From: Salegentibacter flavus
GTDB lineage: Bacteria; Bacteroidota; Bacteroidia; Flavobacteriales; Flavobacteriaceae
DNA: 64,000 bases
Assembly (NCBI RefSeq): GCF_900115145.1
Contig: NZ_FOVL01000004.1
Location: forward strand, 51,790 to 115,789
Reading direction: 5' to 3'
In this document: one piece after another, positions 1-9,982 of the stretch
How the letters are laid out: every line of letters begins with the position of its first letter
Position numbering within the stretch: the first letter of the stretch is position 1
Position numbers and translations under genes: made by a program
Notes under the pieces: model-generated
What the model was told of the DNA's origin: nothing
The model's database searches: none
The model's input: only the letters and a program-made list of their open reading frames with translations

Positions 1-3000
1 GATCCCCTTTCTATGTCGACACCAACCTCCACGCCAATTAGCTGTAACGGAGGAAATGATGGAACTGCCACCGCAGGAGATGTTTCAGGCGGCAACAGTG
101 GGTACCTGTATAAACTAGATGCAGGTACTTATGGAACATCAAATACTTTTAGTGGATTAACTTCGGGAACTTATACCATTACAGTAAAAGACTCAAAAAA
201 TTGTGAGACTTTCCAAACTGTAACTGTTACTCAACCAGATCCCCTTACATCCACCAGTCCTTCATCAACGCCCGTTAGCTGTAACGGCGGAAACGACGGA
301 ACTATTACCGCAGGAACACCCTCTGGAGGAAACGGGGATTATCAATACAAACTGAATGGAGGCACCTACGGAACATCAAATTCCTTAAGTGGATTAGCGG
401 CTGGAACATATACCATTATGGTTAGAGATTCCAAAGGATGTGAAATTTCCCAGTCTGTAACTGTTGCACAACCAGATGCACTTACTATGGTAACGCCCAC
501 CTCTACTCCTGTAAGCTGTAATGGAGGAAATGACGGAACAGTTACTGCCGGAACCGTAACCGGAGGAAACGGCGATTACTTATATTCTATTGACAACGTA
601 ACTTATGGAATAGGAACCACTTTTTCCGGATTAACCGCAGGGACCCACACCATTTTTGTAAAGGACAGCAAAGGCTGTGCCCTTCAAAAAAGCGTTACAG
701 TAAGCGAACCTGCAGTGCTTAGTGCCACGGTAGACCACACTAATATCAGCTGCTTTGAAGGCAATGACGGAACTATTTCTCTCAGCAGTCCTGGCGGTGG
801 AAGTGGCAGTTACGAATACAGCATAGACGCAATCAACTGGCAAACCGGTCAAACTTTCAGCGGTTTAAAAAGCGGTTCGTACAAAGTATATATCAGAGAT
901 GCGGCACAAACTGCTTGTGTTATCATACTTAAAGACAATCTGCAACTTACTCAGCCGGAAGCTGCTCTTACTGCAGATTTAACCACTACCAGAACCACAA
1001 CCTATGGAACTTCCACGGGATCGGCTACGGTCAATGCTTCCGGAGGAACCCCAGGTTATACCTACGAATGGAGAAAGGCTGGAGAAACTGCTATTTTACA
1101 ATCTACAAAAACTGTTAATAATTTTGCAGCTGGAAATTATACACTCACTGTCATAGATTCAAAGGGATGTCGTGACGAAAAAGATTTCACTATAATTGAT
1201 GGCCTTGAAGCCTTTATTGTTTCTAGAAGTATTTGCGAAAGTATTGAAGGAGCCACTGACATGCGAACGTCATATTTTGAAGTTGAAAACCTAACTGCTT
1301 TTGGCGGAGTGGCGCCGTATGAGTACTCCTGGGATTTTGGGGCAGATGCTGCTAATCCATTGAGAAAAGGTGTAGGGGAACATCAGGTATTTTTTTCTGA
1401 AATAGGGAATAAAATCATAACATTAACTATAACGGATTCAACCGGTATTGAATTAATTGTTACTCAATCATTGTATGTAGGGAAATGTTATGAGCCTTGT
1501 GGAAAATCTGAAAACATAGTTTTTGATCCTAATAATTTTTATGTTGGAGATAGCAACGGAACAGCTATAGATCTTCAGAATAATTGTAATGATCAACAAA
1601 ATAAATACATTTATTTAAAAGTAGATAAAAGTGCAAACGCCTACAACCCTTACGTAGAATTGGTATATATTGTTCGAAATGACATCAATGAAATAATTGA
1701 TACTAATTTCATAAAAGGTTGTAGGAATGGAGATGACATCGACGATGACCCCAATGATAGCAAAGATAATAAGATTGGTGAGTACATACGCTTTACGAAA
1801 AATCCAATAGATTTTAAATGCGGTGACAATCTGGACATTGATAACTTTTATATAACCTGGACGAATGTATCCAAGAAGGATTGTGGACAAAACAATAATG
1901 CATTTTGTTATTCTATAGATGATCCATTAGTACTACCTACAGCCTTAGATGCTAAGGCTACTGCTAATGAAATCTTATGTAAAGGCGAGGCTTCGGGGAT
2001 TATTAATGTGAAAGTTTCAGGCGGGTTTGCACCTTATACCTATAGCCTAACAGAGGACAACCCCGAATATCAAACAAATAGCCAATTTATTAATAATGAA
2101 GCCGGAGATTATATTATTTACATTAAAGACGCAAGAGGAAATACAACTACAGCCAGCGTTAGTATTATTGAGCCTACTTATGCAATTTCTGCTGAAGTAG
2201 TCACCACTCCGCCACTCTGTTTCGGAGAAACCGGAGAAGCTACTGTCACAGCCACAGGAGGCACTCCTTTTACTACCGGTGTTGCATACCAATATCTATG
2301 GAATGACGCCGGCCAGCAAACTACTGCAACAGCTACAGGATTAACTGCAGGTAATTATACCGTAACGGTAATTGATGCCAATGGTTGCCAGATTCTTAAA
2401 GAAGTTACAATTATTGAGCCGGTACAACCAAGCCCTGCAGAGGCAGGCATAAACCAATCTTTCAGTTGCGGATTTAACAGCACTCTTCTTGAGGCAAATA
2501 CTCCGGTAACAGGAACTGGCACCTGGTCCATCATTTCGGGAACGGGAGGAACAATTGCAAATGTTAATGATCCAAATTCTGGGTTTACCGCTACTGCCGG
2601 CACCCATATTCTAAGATGGACAATTGCCCATGCCGATGGTTCTTGTGCAAACTATGATGAAGTCCAAATCACCTTTGTTGGAGATTGCAGCACCCTGGAT
2701 TTTGACGGGGTTGATGATCACATTATCTTCGGCAATAAATACGGGCTTACCTCCGGCACCTTCAGTATGGAGGCCTGGGTTAAATTAAAATCTATCAATG
2801 GAGTTAAGACCATCCTTTCCAAGAGAAATATGAGGAATCCCGGGGAGGGAGGTTATGACCTGGTCATCAACCAGGGAGCACCAACCTTTAGATGGGGAAA
2901 CAGTTCTGTTTCATCATCCTCACAGTTAGGTACTCAAAGATGGTATCATATTGCGGTAATATTTAAAGATTCAAGAGCTCACTTATATGTTGATGGAATA

Positions 3001-5343
3001 AGAGTGGGAAATGCCGCTGCCACTAATCCCGCAATAAATTCATCCCCTTTCCTAATTGGCGCCGAATTCGATAAGAACAACCCGGAAATTCCCCAAAACT
3101 ATTTCCACGGTTGGATCGAGGAAGTGCGTGTCTGGAATACTGCTCTAACAGAGGAACAATTAAGGTTTATGATGAACCAGAGGCTTGAAGTAAATGTAAC
3201 CCCGGTTAAAGGGGAAGTCTTACCTATGAGCGTTCCCGGCAACCTTGCCTGGACCAGCCTTGAAGGTTACTACCAGTTACTTGTAAATGAAATAGCCAAT
3301 GGAATAACCAAGGATAAGGCTGCCAATAAAGTTGAAGGGCTTCTAAAAAATATTACAACTCCACAGGATAACACCGCCCCCCTGCCTTATATTGCAGCAA
3401 TCAATGGCTCCTGGTGGGACACAAATACCTGGAAGGAACCCTTAGTTTGGGATCCGCCCAGCAGCCCTGGAATAACCGGAGATACCATCGCCTGGAATAT
3501 CGTCAGATTAGACAATAAACTGATCCATAATCCTGCCAGCACCAATAATTCTAAAAGCATAGACCTGCTTGCCCTTCTGGATGAAGGAGGTACATTGGAT
3601 ATGCAGGGAGCGAATAACGTTTCCGGAAATGGACTAACCATTACCCGCTATTTCAAGTTAGATGGGGTGCTGGACCTCAATGGGGAATCACAGCTGATTC
3701 AGTCGAAAGGCAGTGAAGTCTTAGGTTCCGGGCATATTGAACGAGACCAGCAGGGTACCGCCAGTAGCTTTAATTACAATTACTGGAGCTCTCCGGTTTT
3801 ACCTTCAAGTTCTTCAACTTACACTGTTGCAGAAGTTATGTTTGATGGTACTATACCGGGCACTGATACATATGAAGTTATCAACTTTGGAGATCGCTAT
3901 GCCCATGCCGATGGACCATTAAGTTCTCCGATTAAGATCAGTAATTTCTGGATTAATGTCTTTAGAAAAAAAGAAGCGAACCAATACAGCCAGTGGGAAA
4001 GAATTGGCAGCAACCCAACAGATCCACAATACTTCCTCAAACCTGGAGAAGGCTACACCATGAAAGGAACACATTGGGTTTCGGTTAAACAGAATAAACT
4101 TCAGAATTACACCTTTAAAGGCTTCCCAAATAACGGAGATATCGAATTGACCGGAATTACTGCAGATCAGAATTATTTGATCGGAAACCCCTACCCATCC
4201 GCTGTAAATGCTATTAAATTTATCGAAGGACATCTTCAAAACAGCAATCCTTCCCTTAGCGGAAATGTTTTCAACGGAACCATTTATTACTGGGATCATT
4301 ACTCTGGCCAAACCCACTATCTCGAGAAATATGTTGGAGGTTATGCCGCTTTTAATCTTTCAGGTGGGCTTAAGGCAATTTCCAACGACGACCGGATAAA
4401 TGATGATACAAACGAAACGGGAACAAAAACACCTGGACCATATATTCCAGTTGGACAGGGATTCTTCATCAATACCGCCTCGGGGGATTCAGGTGCAGAA
4501 ACCAATACCAATATTTCCGGTGGAACCATAAAATTCAAAAATGAATACAGGGTTTTTGCTTCCGAAGCCAATAAAGCTCAAAGTCTTTTCTTGAGTCATG
4601 AAAGTCCCTCAAAGCAAAAAGTTACAGTGCAGGCTAATAAAATGCAAAAAGATACCCGATACAAAATACGTCTTCAGTTTAATTCTCCGAAGGGATATCT
4701 TCGGGAAATCCTGGTTACAGCAGACCGGAATGCCACTAATGGCATAGATTTGGGTTATGATGCCCCACTCCTTGATAATTCTGAAGAAGATATGTACTGG
4801 ATGATTAATGATAATGAATTTGTAATCCAGGGAGTACCAAATTTTTATCTGGACCAGGTCCTGCCAATTGGGTTGAAAATCGCAGAAGAAAGTGAGTTTG
4901 GTATAAAGATAAGTAAACTGGAAAATCTTCCTGAACACGTAAATATCTACCTCCACGATAAAATTGATGACTCCTATTTTGATCTAACCAAAGCTGATTT
5001 CAAAGCTAGTCTTAGCCCGGAAATTTATAACAACAGGTACGAGATTGTTTTTTACAATGGAGAGGAACCGGAGGAAGATGTGGATGATGAAGATTTGGCT
5101 CTGCTGGAAATGGGATACTCCTACAACAGCCGGGAATTACATATCAAAAACCCGGAAATGCTTGAAATAAACAAACTGGTTATTTATAGTATTTCTGGTC
5201 AGGAGGTACATAGCTTTCTCGAAGTTCCAAAAGCGAAACTAATAACCCTGGAACTGGACAAACCGCTTAGTTCTGCTGTTTATGTAGTAAGAGCTTACAC
5301 CAACAAAGGGGAAATAGCCACCCAAGTGATCATAAAACAGTAG
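1..5343 (+). CDS. SprB-repeat surface adhesin with T9SS C-terminal sorting domain (5' truncated)
   Basis: Large secreted cell-surface protein, open from base 1, so the N-terminus lies left of the window; the ATG at 13 is inside a repeat and is not the true start. The visible 1780 residues begin with at least three near-identical SprB-type repeats of about 77 residues (each with SCNGGNDGT and SGLxxGTYTI motifs), then more divergent copies, a PKD-like stretch (about 430-490), further SprB repeats, and a LamG/concanavalin-like domain (about 896-1050, starting LDFDGVDDHI). A long G/W-rich region follows. The last ~80 residues (SISGQEVHSF, AVYVVRAYTNKGE) look like a type A T9SS sorting domain that directs export and surface attachment. 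SprB-like proteins serve gliding and adhesion; the ligand here is unknown. The stop lies one base from the end of the convergent rsmG. Confidence 0.88.
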   Translation, partial: DPLSMSTPTSTPISCNGGNDGTATAGDVSGGNSGYLYKLDAGTYGTSNTFSGLTSGTYTITVKDSKNCETFQTVTVTQPDPLTSTSPSSTPVSCNGGNDGTITAGTPSGGNGDYQYKLNGGTYGTSNSLSGLAAGTYTIMVRDSKGCEISQSVTVAQPDALTMVTPTSTPVSCNGGNDGTVTAGTVTGGNGDYLYSIDNVTYGIGTTFSGLTAGTHTIFVKDSKGCALQKSVTVSEPAVLSATVDHTNISCFEGNDGTISLSSPGGGSGSYEYSIDAINWQTGQTFSGLKSGSYKVYIRDAAQTACVIILKDNLQLTQPEAALTADLTTTRTTTYGTSTGSATVNASGGTPGYTYEWRKAGETAILQSTKTVNNFAAGNYTLTVIDSKGCRDEKDFTIIDGLEAFIVSRSICESIEGATDMRTSYFEVENLTAFGGVAPYEYSWDFGADAANPLRKGVGEHQVFFSEIGNKIITLTITDSTGIELIVTQSLYVGKCYEPCGKSENIVFDPNNFYVGDSNGTAIDLQNNCNDQQNKYIYLKVDKSANAYNPYVELVYIVRNDINEIIDTNFIKGCRNGDDIDDDPNDSKDNKIGEYIRFTKNPIDFKCGDNLDIDNFYITWTNVSKKDCGQNNNAFCYSIDDPLVLPTALDAKATANEILCKGEASGIINVKVSGGFAPYTYSLTEDNPEYQTNSQFINNEAGDYIIYIKDARGNTTTASVSIIEPTYAISAEVVTTPPLCFGETGEATVTATGGTPFTTGVAYQYLWNDAGQQTTATATGLTAGNYTVTVIDANGCQILKEVTIIEPVQPSPAEAGINQSFSCGFNSTLLEANTPVTGTGTWSIISGTGGTIANVNDPNSGFTATAGTHILRWTIAHADGSCANYDEVQITFVGDCSTLDFDGVDDHIIFGNKYGLTSGTFSMEAWVKLKSINGVKTILSKRNMRNPGEGGYDLVINQGAPTFRWGNSSVSSSSQLGTQRWYHIAVIFKDSRAHLYVDGIRVGNAAATNPAINSSPFLIGAEFDKNNPEIPQNYFHGWIEEVRVWNTALTEEQLRFMMNQRLEVNVTPVKGEVLPMSVPGNLAWTSLEGYYQLLVNEIANGITKDKAANKVEGLLKNITTPQDNTAPLPYIAAINGSWWDTNTWKEPLVWDPPSSPGITGDTIAWNIVRLDNKLIHNPASTNNSKSIDLLALLDEGGTLDMQGANNVSGNGLTITRYFKLDGVLDLNGESQLIQSKGSEVLGSGHIERDQQGTASSFNYNYWSSPVLPSSSSTYTVAEVMFDGTIPGTDTYEVINFGDRYAHADGPLSSPIKISNFWINVFRKKEANQYSQWERIGSNPTDPQYFLKPGEGYTMKGTHWVSVKQNKLQNYTFKGFPNNGDIELTGITADQNYLIGNPYPSAVNAIKFIEGHLQNSNPSLSGNVFNGTIYYWDHYSGQTHYLEKYVGGYAAFNLSGGLKAISNDDRINDDTNETGTKTPGPYIPVGQGFFINTASGDSGAETNTNISGGTIKFKNEYRVFASEANKAQSLFLSHESPSKQKVTVQANKMQKDTRYKIRLQFNSPKGYLREILVTADRNATNGIDLGYDAPLLDNSEEDMYWMINDNEFVIQGVPNFYLDQVLPIGLKIAEESEFGIKISKLENLPEHVNIYLHDKIDDSYFDLTKADFKASLSPEIYNNRYEIVFYNGEEPEEDVDDEDLALLEMGYSYNSRELHIKNPEMLEINKLVIYSISGQEVHSFLEVPKAKLITLELDKPLSSAVYVVRAYTNKGEIATQVIIKQ

Positions 5344-5344
5344 C

Positions 5345-5974
5345 TTATTTTTTATATTTCAAAGGAAGGTGAACTACTTTTTTGGTGAGGAAAAATTCCT
5401 CCTCGAAATAATCGGGGAGTTCGTAGATGGTGGCTTTTGGAAATTCGCGAAGTTCAACGGTGAGATCTCCGCCTTTCAGGTAGAGAATTCCGTTCTTTAA
5501 CTCGTGATTGCTCTTTTTGGCTATTTTTCCTTTCACCCAATGAACAAAAGTAGGCATAGCAGCAACAGCTCTACTTACAATAAAATCGTATTCCCCTGAA
5601 ATTTCCTCTACTCTCGCATTAGTAACCTTCACATTTTTGAGATCGAGACCGGCCACTACCTCCTCCACTACTTTTATCTTTTTTCCGATAGAATCTACCA
5701 GGTGGAACTGGGTTTCTGGAAATAATATTGCTAACGGAATTCCGGGAAAACCACCACCTGTTCCTACATCCAGAATTTTTGAACCGGGTTTAAAGCTTTG
5801 TACTTTTGCAATACTCAGCGAATGTAAAACGTGCCGCAAGTAAAGCTCGTCTATATCTTTTCGGGAAACAACGTTTATTTTCAGGTTCCAGTCCTTGTAT
5901 AGTTCCTCTATTTTCTCGAATTTTAAAAGCTGGTCTTCGGTTAAATTGGGGAAGTATTTCTTTATTAATTCCAA
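5345..5974 (-). CDS. rsmG: 16S rRNA (guanine527-N7)-methyltransferase RsmG
   Basis: Uses S-adenosylmethionine to methylate G527 of 16S rRNA in the cytoplasm. The Rossmann SAM-binding motif LDVGTGGGFPGIPLAI is clear, and the N-terminal KINVVSRKDIDELYLRHVLHSL is typical of the family. The longest frame starts at a GTG at 5992, but a promoter -7 box (TATTTTTG read on the minus strand, 5992-5999) overlaps that codon. I therefore prefer the TTG at 5974 (MELIKKYFPNLT...), which gives 209 residues, the usual flavobacterial length. Convergent with the adhesin gene. Confidence 0.9.
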   Translation of the reverse strand: MELIKKYFPNLTEDQLLKFEKIEELYKDWNLKINVVSRKDIDELYLRHVLHSLSIAKVQSFKPGSKILDVGTGGGFPGIPLAILFPETQFHLVDSIGKKIKVVEEVVAGLDLKNVKVTNARVEEISGEYDFIVSRAVAAMPTFVHWVKGKIAKKSNHELKNGILYLKGGDLTVELREFPKATIYELPDYFEEEFFLTKKVVHLPLKYKK

Positions 5975-5991
5975 AGTTTTCAAATTTGCCA

Positions 5992-5999
5992 CAAAAATA
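5992..5999 (-). promoter_or_regulatory. -7 promoter box for rsmG
   Basis: TATTTTTG on the minus strand fits the Bacteroidota consensus TAnnTTTG. It ends 17 bases before the proposed TTG start at 5974 and overlaps the upstream in-frame GTG, which argues against that GTG. No good -33 TTTG was seen. Confidence 0.5.
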
Positions 6000-6095
6000 C
6001 ATAATTTGGTGCTGAAATTGCAGCGTATATTAATACGGTATTGATTATAGATTAACTATATAAAAATTTTACCTTTACCGTTTACAAAAAATTAC

Positions 6096-7199
6096 ATGGA
6101 AAACGTTCAAAATCAAATAAAATTCTCCCGGGTAGATTCTGCAAAATTCTTCAGAATTCTAAACAAAAGGGTGAATAATTATTTCAAAGAAAATAATCTA
6201 AAAAAAACCGGGAACTGGAAGCTTCATCTGAAGGCCATAGCTATGTTCTCCTTGTTTTTAACGCCTTACTTTTTAATCCTTACTTTAGATATATCCCAGT
6301 GGTGGATGCTATTACTAACCGTAGTAATGGGTGCCGGAATGGCCGGTGTGGGCATGAATATTATGCACGACGGAAATCACGGTTCATATTCAACTAAGAA
6401 ATGGGTAAATCAATTCATGGGAGGCACTATTTATGTGCTTGCCGGAAACGTTTACAACTGGCAGGTACAACATAATGTGCTTCACCATACTTACACCAAC
6501 ATACACGGCCATGATGAAGACCTTGATGCAGGACGTATCATCCGTTTTTCTGAGCATGCCGAGTGGCGATGGTTTCATAAATTTCAGCATTATTATTCCA
6601 TATTTCTTTATGGATTATTAACCTTCAACTGGGCTCTCACCACCGATTTTAAACAAACGAAAAACTACCTGAAAAGGAAACTTTCCTACGGGAAAATGCC
6701 AAATCCGGTTACCCAATGGAGCATAGTGGCAATAACAAAAATTATCTACGTTGCTATCTGGATTGTTATTCCAATGCTCATTCTTTCTATTTCCTGGTGG
6801 AAAATTCTAATTGGATTCTTCGTCATGCATTATACCGCCGGATTGATCTTAAGCATAGTTTTTCAGCTGGCCCATGTGGTCAAAGAAACTCAAATGCCAC
6901 TGCCTGATAAAACCGGAACTATGAAAAATACCTGGGCCATTCATCAGCTCTTTACCACGGTGAATTTTTCTACAAAAAACAAGGTAGTGAACTGGTTCAC
7001 AGGTGGCCTTAACCACCAGGTGGAGCACCACATTTTTCCGAATATAAGTCATATTCACTATTCAAAAATTTCTAAAATAGTACAAGAAACCGCTAAGGAG
7101 TGTAACCTTCCTTACAACGAATACAAAACCACACGCGCAGCAATAATTGCCCATTTCAAACATCTTAAAGAAATGGGAGCAAAACCTGCAATTTCATAA
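6096..7199 (+). CDS. Front-end type fatty acid desaturase (acyl-CoA/acyl-lipid)
   Basis: Integral-membrane di-iron desaturase that introduces a double bond into fatty acyl chains. The three histidine boxes are visible: HDGNH (about residue 90), HNVLHH (about 128), and the NHQVEHH box near residue 308, the form seen in delta-5/delta-6 and linoleoyl-CoA desaturases. Hydrophobic segments lie at about 45-85 and 205-260. The length of 367 residues fits the family. Regiospecificity cannot be read from the sequence. It lies 27 bases ahead of the aspartate aminotransferase gene and may be co-transcribed with it. Confidence 0.88.
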   Translation: MENVQNQIKFSRVDSAKFFRILNKRVNNYFKENNLKKTGNWKLHLKAIAMFSLFLTPYFLILTLDISQWWMLLLTVVMGAGMAGVGMNIMHDGNHGSYSTKKWVNQFMGGTIYVLAGNVYNWQVQHNVLHHTYTNIHGHDEDLDAGRIIRFSEHAEWRWFHKFQHYYSIFLYGLLTFNWALTTDFKQTKNYLKRKLSYGKMPNPVTQWSIVAITKIIYVAIWIVIPMLILSISWWKILIGFFVMHYTAGLILSIVFQLAHVVKETQMPLPDKTGTMKNTWAIHQLFTTVNFSTKNKVVNWFTGGLNHQVEHHIFPNISHIHYSKISKIVQETAKECNLPYNEYKTTRAAIIAHFKHLKEMGAKPAIS

Positions 7200-7226
7200 G
7201 TATAATTAATTTTTAACCTTTTAAAA

Positions 7227-8420
7227 ATGCAAGAACAACTTTCTGACAGGATTAATAACCTGGCAACCTCTCAAACTTTGGCTATGGCTGCAAAAGCGCG
7301 TGAACTTAAGGCCGAAGGAAAAGACATCATTGGACTAAGCCTGGGGGAACCAGATTTCAACACCCCCGATTTCATTAAAGAAGCGGCCATTCAGGCTATT
7401 AACGATAATTACAACAGCTACACGCCGGTAGATGGTTATGTAGAACTGAAGGATGCAATTATCAATAAATTTAAAAGGGATAACGATCTTACTTATGACA
7501 GGTCTCAGATCGTGGTTTCAACCGGTGCAAAACAATCGCTAGCCAATGCAGCGATGGTGATCCTTAATCCCGGAGATGAAGTTATTCTGCCCTGCCCTTA
7601 TTGGGTGAGCTATGCGGAAATAGTAAAATTGGCTGAAGGAGTACCGGTAGAAGTTCCTACTACCGTAGACACCGATTTCAAAATGACCCCGGAACAACTT
7701 GAGGCAGCTATTACTCCTAAAACAAAAATGATCTGGTACAGCTCCCCTTGTAATCCAAGTGGGATGGTGTACAGTAAAGAAGAATTAAGAGCTCTTGCCG
7801 ATGTTCTAGTGAAATATCCTAACATAATTGTGGTTAGTGATGAAATATACGAGCACATTAATTTTGTAGGAGACCACGCCTCAATGGCACAATTCGAAGA
7901 TATGTATGATCGCGTGATCACTGTTAACGGAGTGTCCAAAGCCTTCGCTATGACTGGTTGGAGAATTGGTTACATAGGTGCTCCGGCCTGGATAGCCCGT
8001 GCCTGTAATAAAATGCAGGGCCAGATAACCAGCGGCGCAAACTGTATTGCTCAACGTGCGGTAATCACTGCGCTGGAAGCTCCAGTGAGCAAAATTGATT
8101 ATATGGTAGACACCTTTAAGAAAAGAAGGAAACTCATCATCGATTTGCTAAATGAGATAGAAGGTTTTAAAACCACCGAACCGGAAGGAGCTTTTTATGT
8201 CTTCCCAAATGTTTCTTATTTCTTCGGAAAAACAATCAAAGGACATAAAATTGAAAATGCCACAGATTTTTCCTTGTTCTTACTGGAAGAAGCCCTGGTA
8301 GCTACTGTAACCGGTGATGCTTTTGGAAATCCTGATTGTATAAGAATTTCTTACGCAGCCAGCGAAGCTCAGATCGAAGAAGCTTTAAAACGCATCAAAA
8401 AAGTTTTAGCAGAAGCATAA
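7227..8420 (+). CDS. Aspartate aminotransferase (class I, PLP-dependent)
   Basis: Transfers the amino group between aspartate/glutamate and 2-oxo acids. The 397 residues show the fold-type I hallmarks: SSPCNPSGMVYS, SDEIYEHI, and the PLP-binding lysine in VNGVSKAFAMTGWRIGY near residue 237. C-terminal RISYAASEAQIEEAL matches type Ib aspartate aminotransferases such as AspB/AspC of thermophiles and flavobacteria. Exact substrate range (aspartate versus prephenate) is not decidable here. Followed by an intrinsic terminator. Confidence 0.88.
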   Translation: MQEQLSDRINNLATSQTLAMAAKARELKAEGKDIIGLSLGEPDFNTPDFIKEAAIQAINDNYNSYTPVDGYVELKDAIINKFKRDNDLTYDRSQIVVSTGAKQSLANAAMVILNPGDEVILPCPYWVSYAEIVKLAEGVPVEVPTTVDTDFKMTPEQLEAAITPKTKMIWYSSPCNPSGMVYSKEELRALADVLVKYPNIIVVSDEIYEHINFVGDHASMAQFEDMYDRVITVNGVSKAFAMTGWRIGYIGAPAWIARACNKMQGQITSGANCIAQRAVITALEAPVSKIDYMVDTFKKRRKLIIDLLNEIEGFKTTEPEGAFYVFPNVSYFFGKTIKGHKIENATDFSLFLLEEALVATVTGDAFGNPDCIRISYAASEAQIEEALKRIKKVLAEA

Positions 8421-8452
8421 ATTACTGCTGATTAAAATTTTCAGAATAGATT

Positions 8453-8485
8453 AAAACCGGTTTGAAATTTCAGATCGGTTTTTTA
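8453..8485. terminator. Bidirectional intrinsic terminator (aminotransferase / trkH)
   Basis: AAAACCG at 8453-8459 pairs with CGGTTTT at 8476-8482, and T/A runs lie on both sides. It ends directly at the trkH stop codon (8486) and so serves two convergent genes. Confidence 0.75.
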
Positions 8486-9982
8486 TTAGTGGTTCCTCCA
8501 GAAATACGGGGTTAAGATTATTAGAACTGTAAAGAGTTCCAATCGCCCAATCAACATCAAAAAGGCACTCCAGTACTTTCCAAAGACCGGTAGGATATCA
8601 TAATTATTAACAGGGCCGAGGGCCCCCAATGCTGGTCCAATATTCCCAAGGGAAGAAGCTGCACCGCCAATGGCAGTCTCAAAATCCAGGCCCATCCCTC
8701 CAAAAACAACCGACCCTATAATAAACGCCAGCATATAAAGAATAAAGAAGCCCAGAATATTAAAAACGATATCATGGCTAACGGATTTTCCATTGAAGCG
8801 TACAGGCAAGATGGCATTGGGATGCAGGCTGCGTCTAAATTCTGTCATCCCATTTCTAATCATAATGATGTGACGCATAACTTTTACCCCTCCCGAAGTA
8901 GAACCTGCTGAACCTCCGAGAAAGAACAAGCCAAAAAAGACTAGTGTTAAAAACGGAGTCCACATCGTATAATCGGCAGTAACAAAACCTGTGGTAGTAA
9001 TTATCGATATCACCTGAAACAGGGCATGCCTAAAAGCACTTTCGGCTTCTCCCCATACCATTGGATGGTCTATTTGAGAAAGAGTTATATCGGCTTCAAA
9101 ATATATTAAAACAGAAGCTAGGACCGTAAATACTGCAATAAACAGGATATACCATTTAAACTCGTCATCATGCAGAACCTTTTGAATTCGACCTTTGAAA
9201 CTAAAATAGCTGAGTACAAAATTACTACCCGCCAGGACCATGAATAAAATTATAATATACTGAATTAGCGGTTGATCATTCCAATAAGCAACGCTAATGT
9301 TCTTGGTTGAAAACCCTCCGGTAGACAGCGTACTTAAAGAATGATTAATCGCATCAAAGAAACTCATCCCGGCAATTCTAAGCAGGATAGTTTCAGCTAC
9401 GGTATAAGATACATAGATTAACCAGAGGCGTTTGGCTGTATCGGTAATTCGGGGTTTAAGCTTATCGGCATTTGGACCGGGAGCTTCAGCAGCAAAAAGC
9501 TGCATGCCTCCAATTCCTAAAAGAGGAAGGATGGCGATAGCCAGAACAATAATTCCCATCCCGCCTATCCAATGTGTTAAACTCCTCCAGAATAAAATCC
9601 CATCGGGGATAGATTCAATGTCATTCAAAATGGAGGCTCCGGTTGTGGTGTAACCAGACATGGTCTCAAAAAAAGCATTATGAAACTGAGGAATTGATTC
9701 ACTTATAATATAAGGCAGGGTTCCACTAAGGGCCATAAAGATCCATCCGAAGGTTACAATTATATAACCCTCACGTTTTTTGACTTCCTTACGGTGTCCT
9801 CTTGTACTAAACATTAAAAGAATCCCGATAAACAAGGTGATTAAAGCTGCTGAAGAAATTTCGAGGGTAACGCCATCCTGGTAAAACCAACTTATTAAAA
9901 CGGCTAATAACATAAAGGCTCCGTTACACAAAAGCAACAGCCCCATCACGTGAAAGATGATCTGGTAGTTAAGCCTTGGCAT
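8486..9982 (-). CDS. trkH: Trk-type potassium uptake membrane subunit TrkH
   Basis: Cation channel/transporter subunit for K+ uptake across the inner membrane. 498 residues with about ten hydrophobic helices and the repeated selectivity-loop signatures typical of TrkH/KtrB (TMSGYTTTGAS near 105, STLSTGGFSTKN near 220, ITTTGFVTADY near 330, SLGNIGPALG near 440). The ATG overlaps the stop of trkA (TAATG, one shared base), so the two are translationally coupled; TrkA gates this channel. Confidence 0.93.
   Translation of the reverse strand: MPRLNYQIIFHVMGLLLLCNGAFMLLAVLISWFYQDGVTLEISSAALITLFIGILLMFSTRGHRKEVKKREGYIIVTFGWIFMALSGTLPYIISESIPQFHNAFFETMSGYTTTGASILNDIESIPDGILFWRSLTHWIGGMGIIVLAIAILPLLGIGGMQLFAAEAPGPNADKLKPRITDTAKRLWLIYVSYTVAETILLRIAGMSFFDAINHSLSTLSTGGFSTKNISVAYWNDQPLIQYIIILFMVLAGSNFVLSYFSFKGRIQKVLHDDEFKWYILFIAVFTVLASVLIYFEADITLSQIDHPMVWGEAESAFRHALFQVISIITTTGFVTADYTMWTPFLTLVFFGLFFLGGSAGSTSGGVKVMRHIIMIRNGMTEFRRSLHPNAILPVRFNGKSVSHDIVFNILGFFILYMLAFIIGSVVFGGMGLDFETAIGGAASSLGNIGPALGALGPVNNYDILPVFGKYWSAFLMLIGRLELFTVLIILTPYFWRNH

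Noticed and set aside
1-760. CRISPR or non-coding tandem repeat
   Set aside because: Repeats are about 230 bases, in frame, and encode SprB domains.
4000-4320. Antisense ORF inside the adhesin gene (3919-4317)
   Set aside because: Shadow frame with no similarity and no start signals; the same applies to other antisense frames over strong genes such as pnp, rlmN, aroA and metK.
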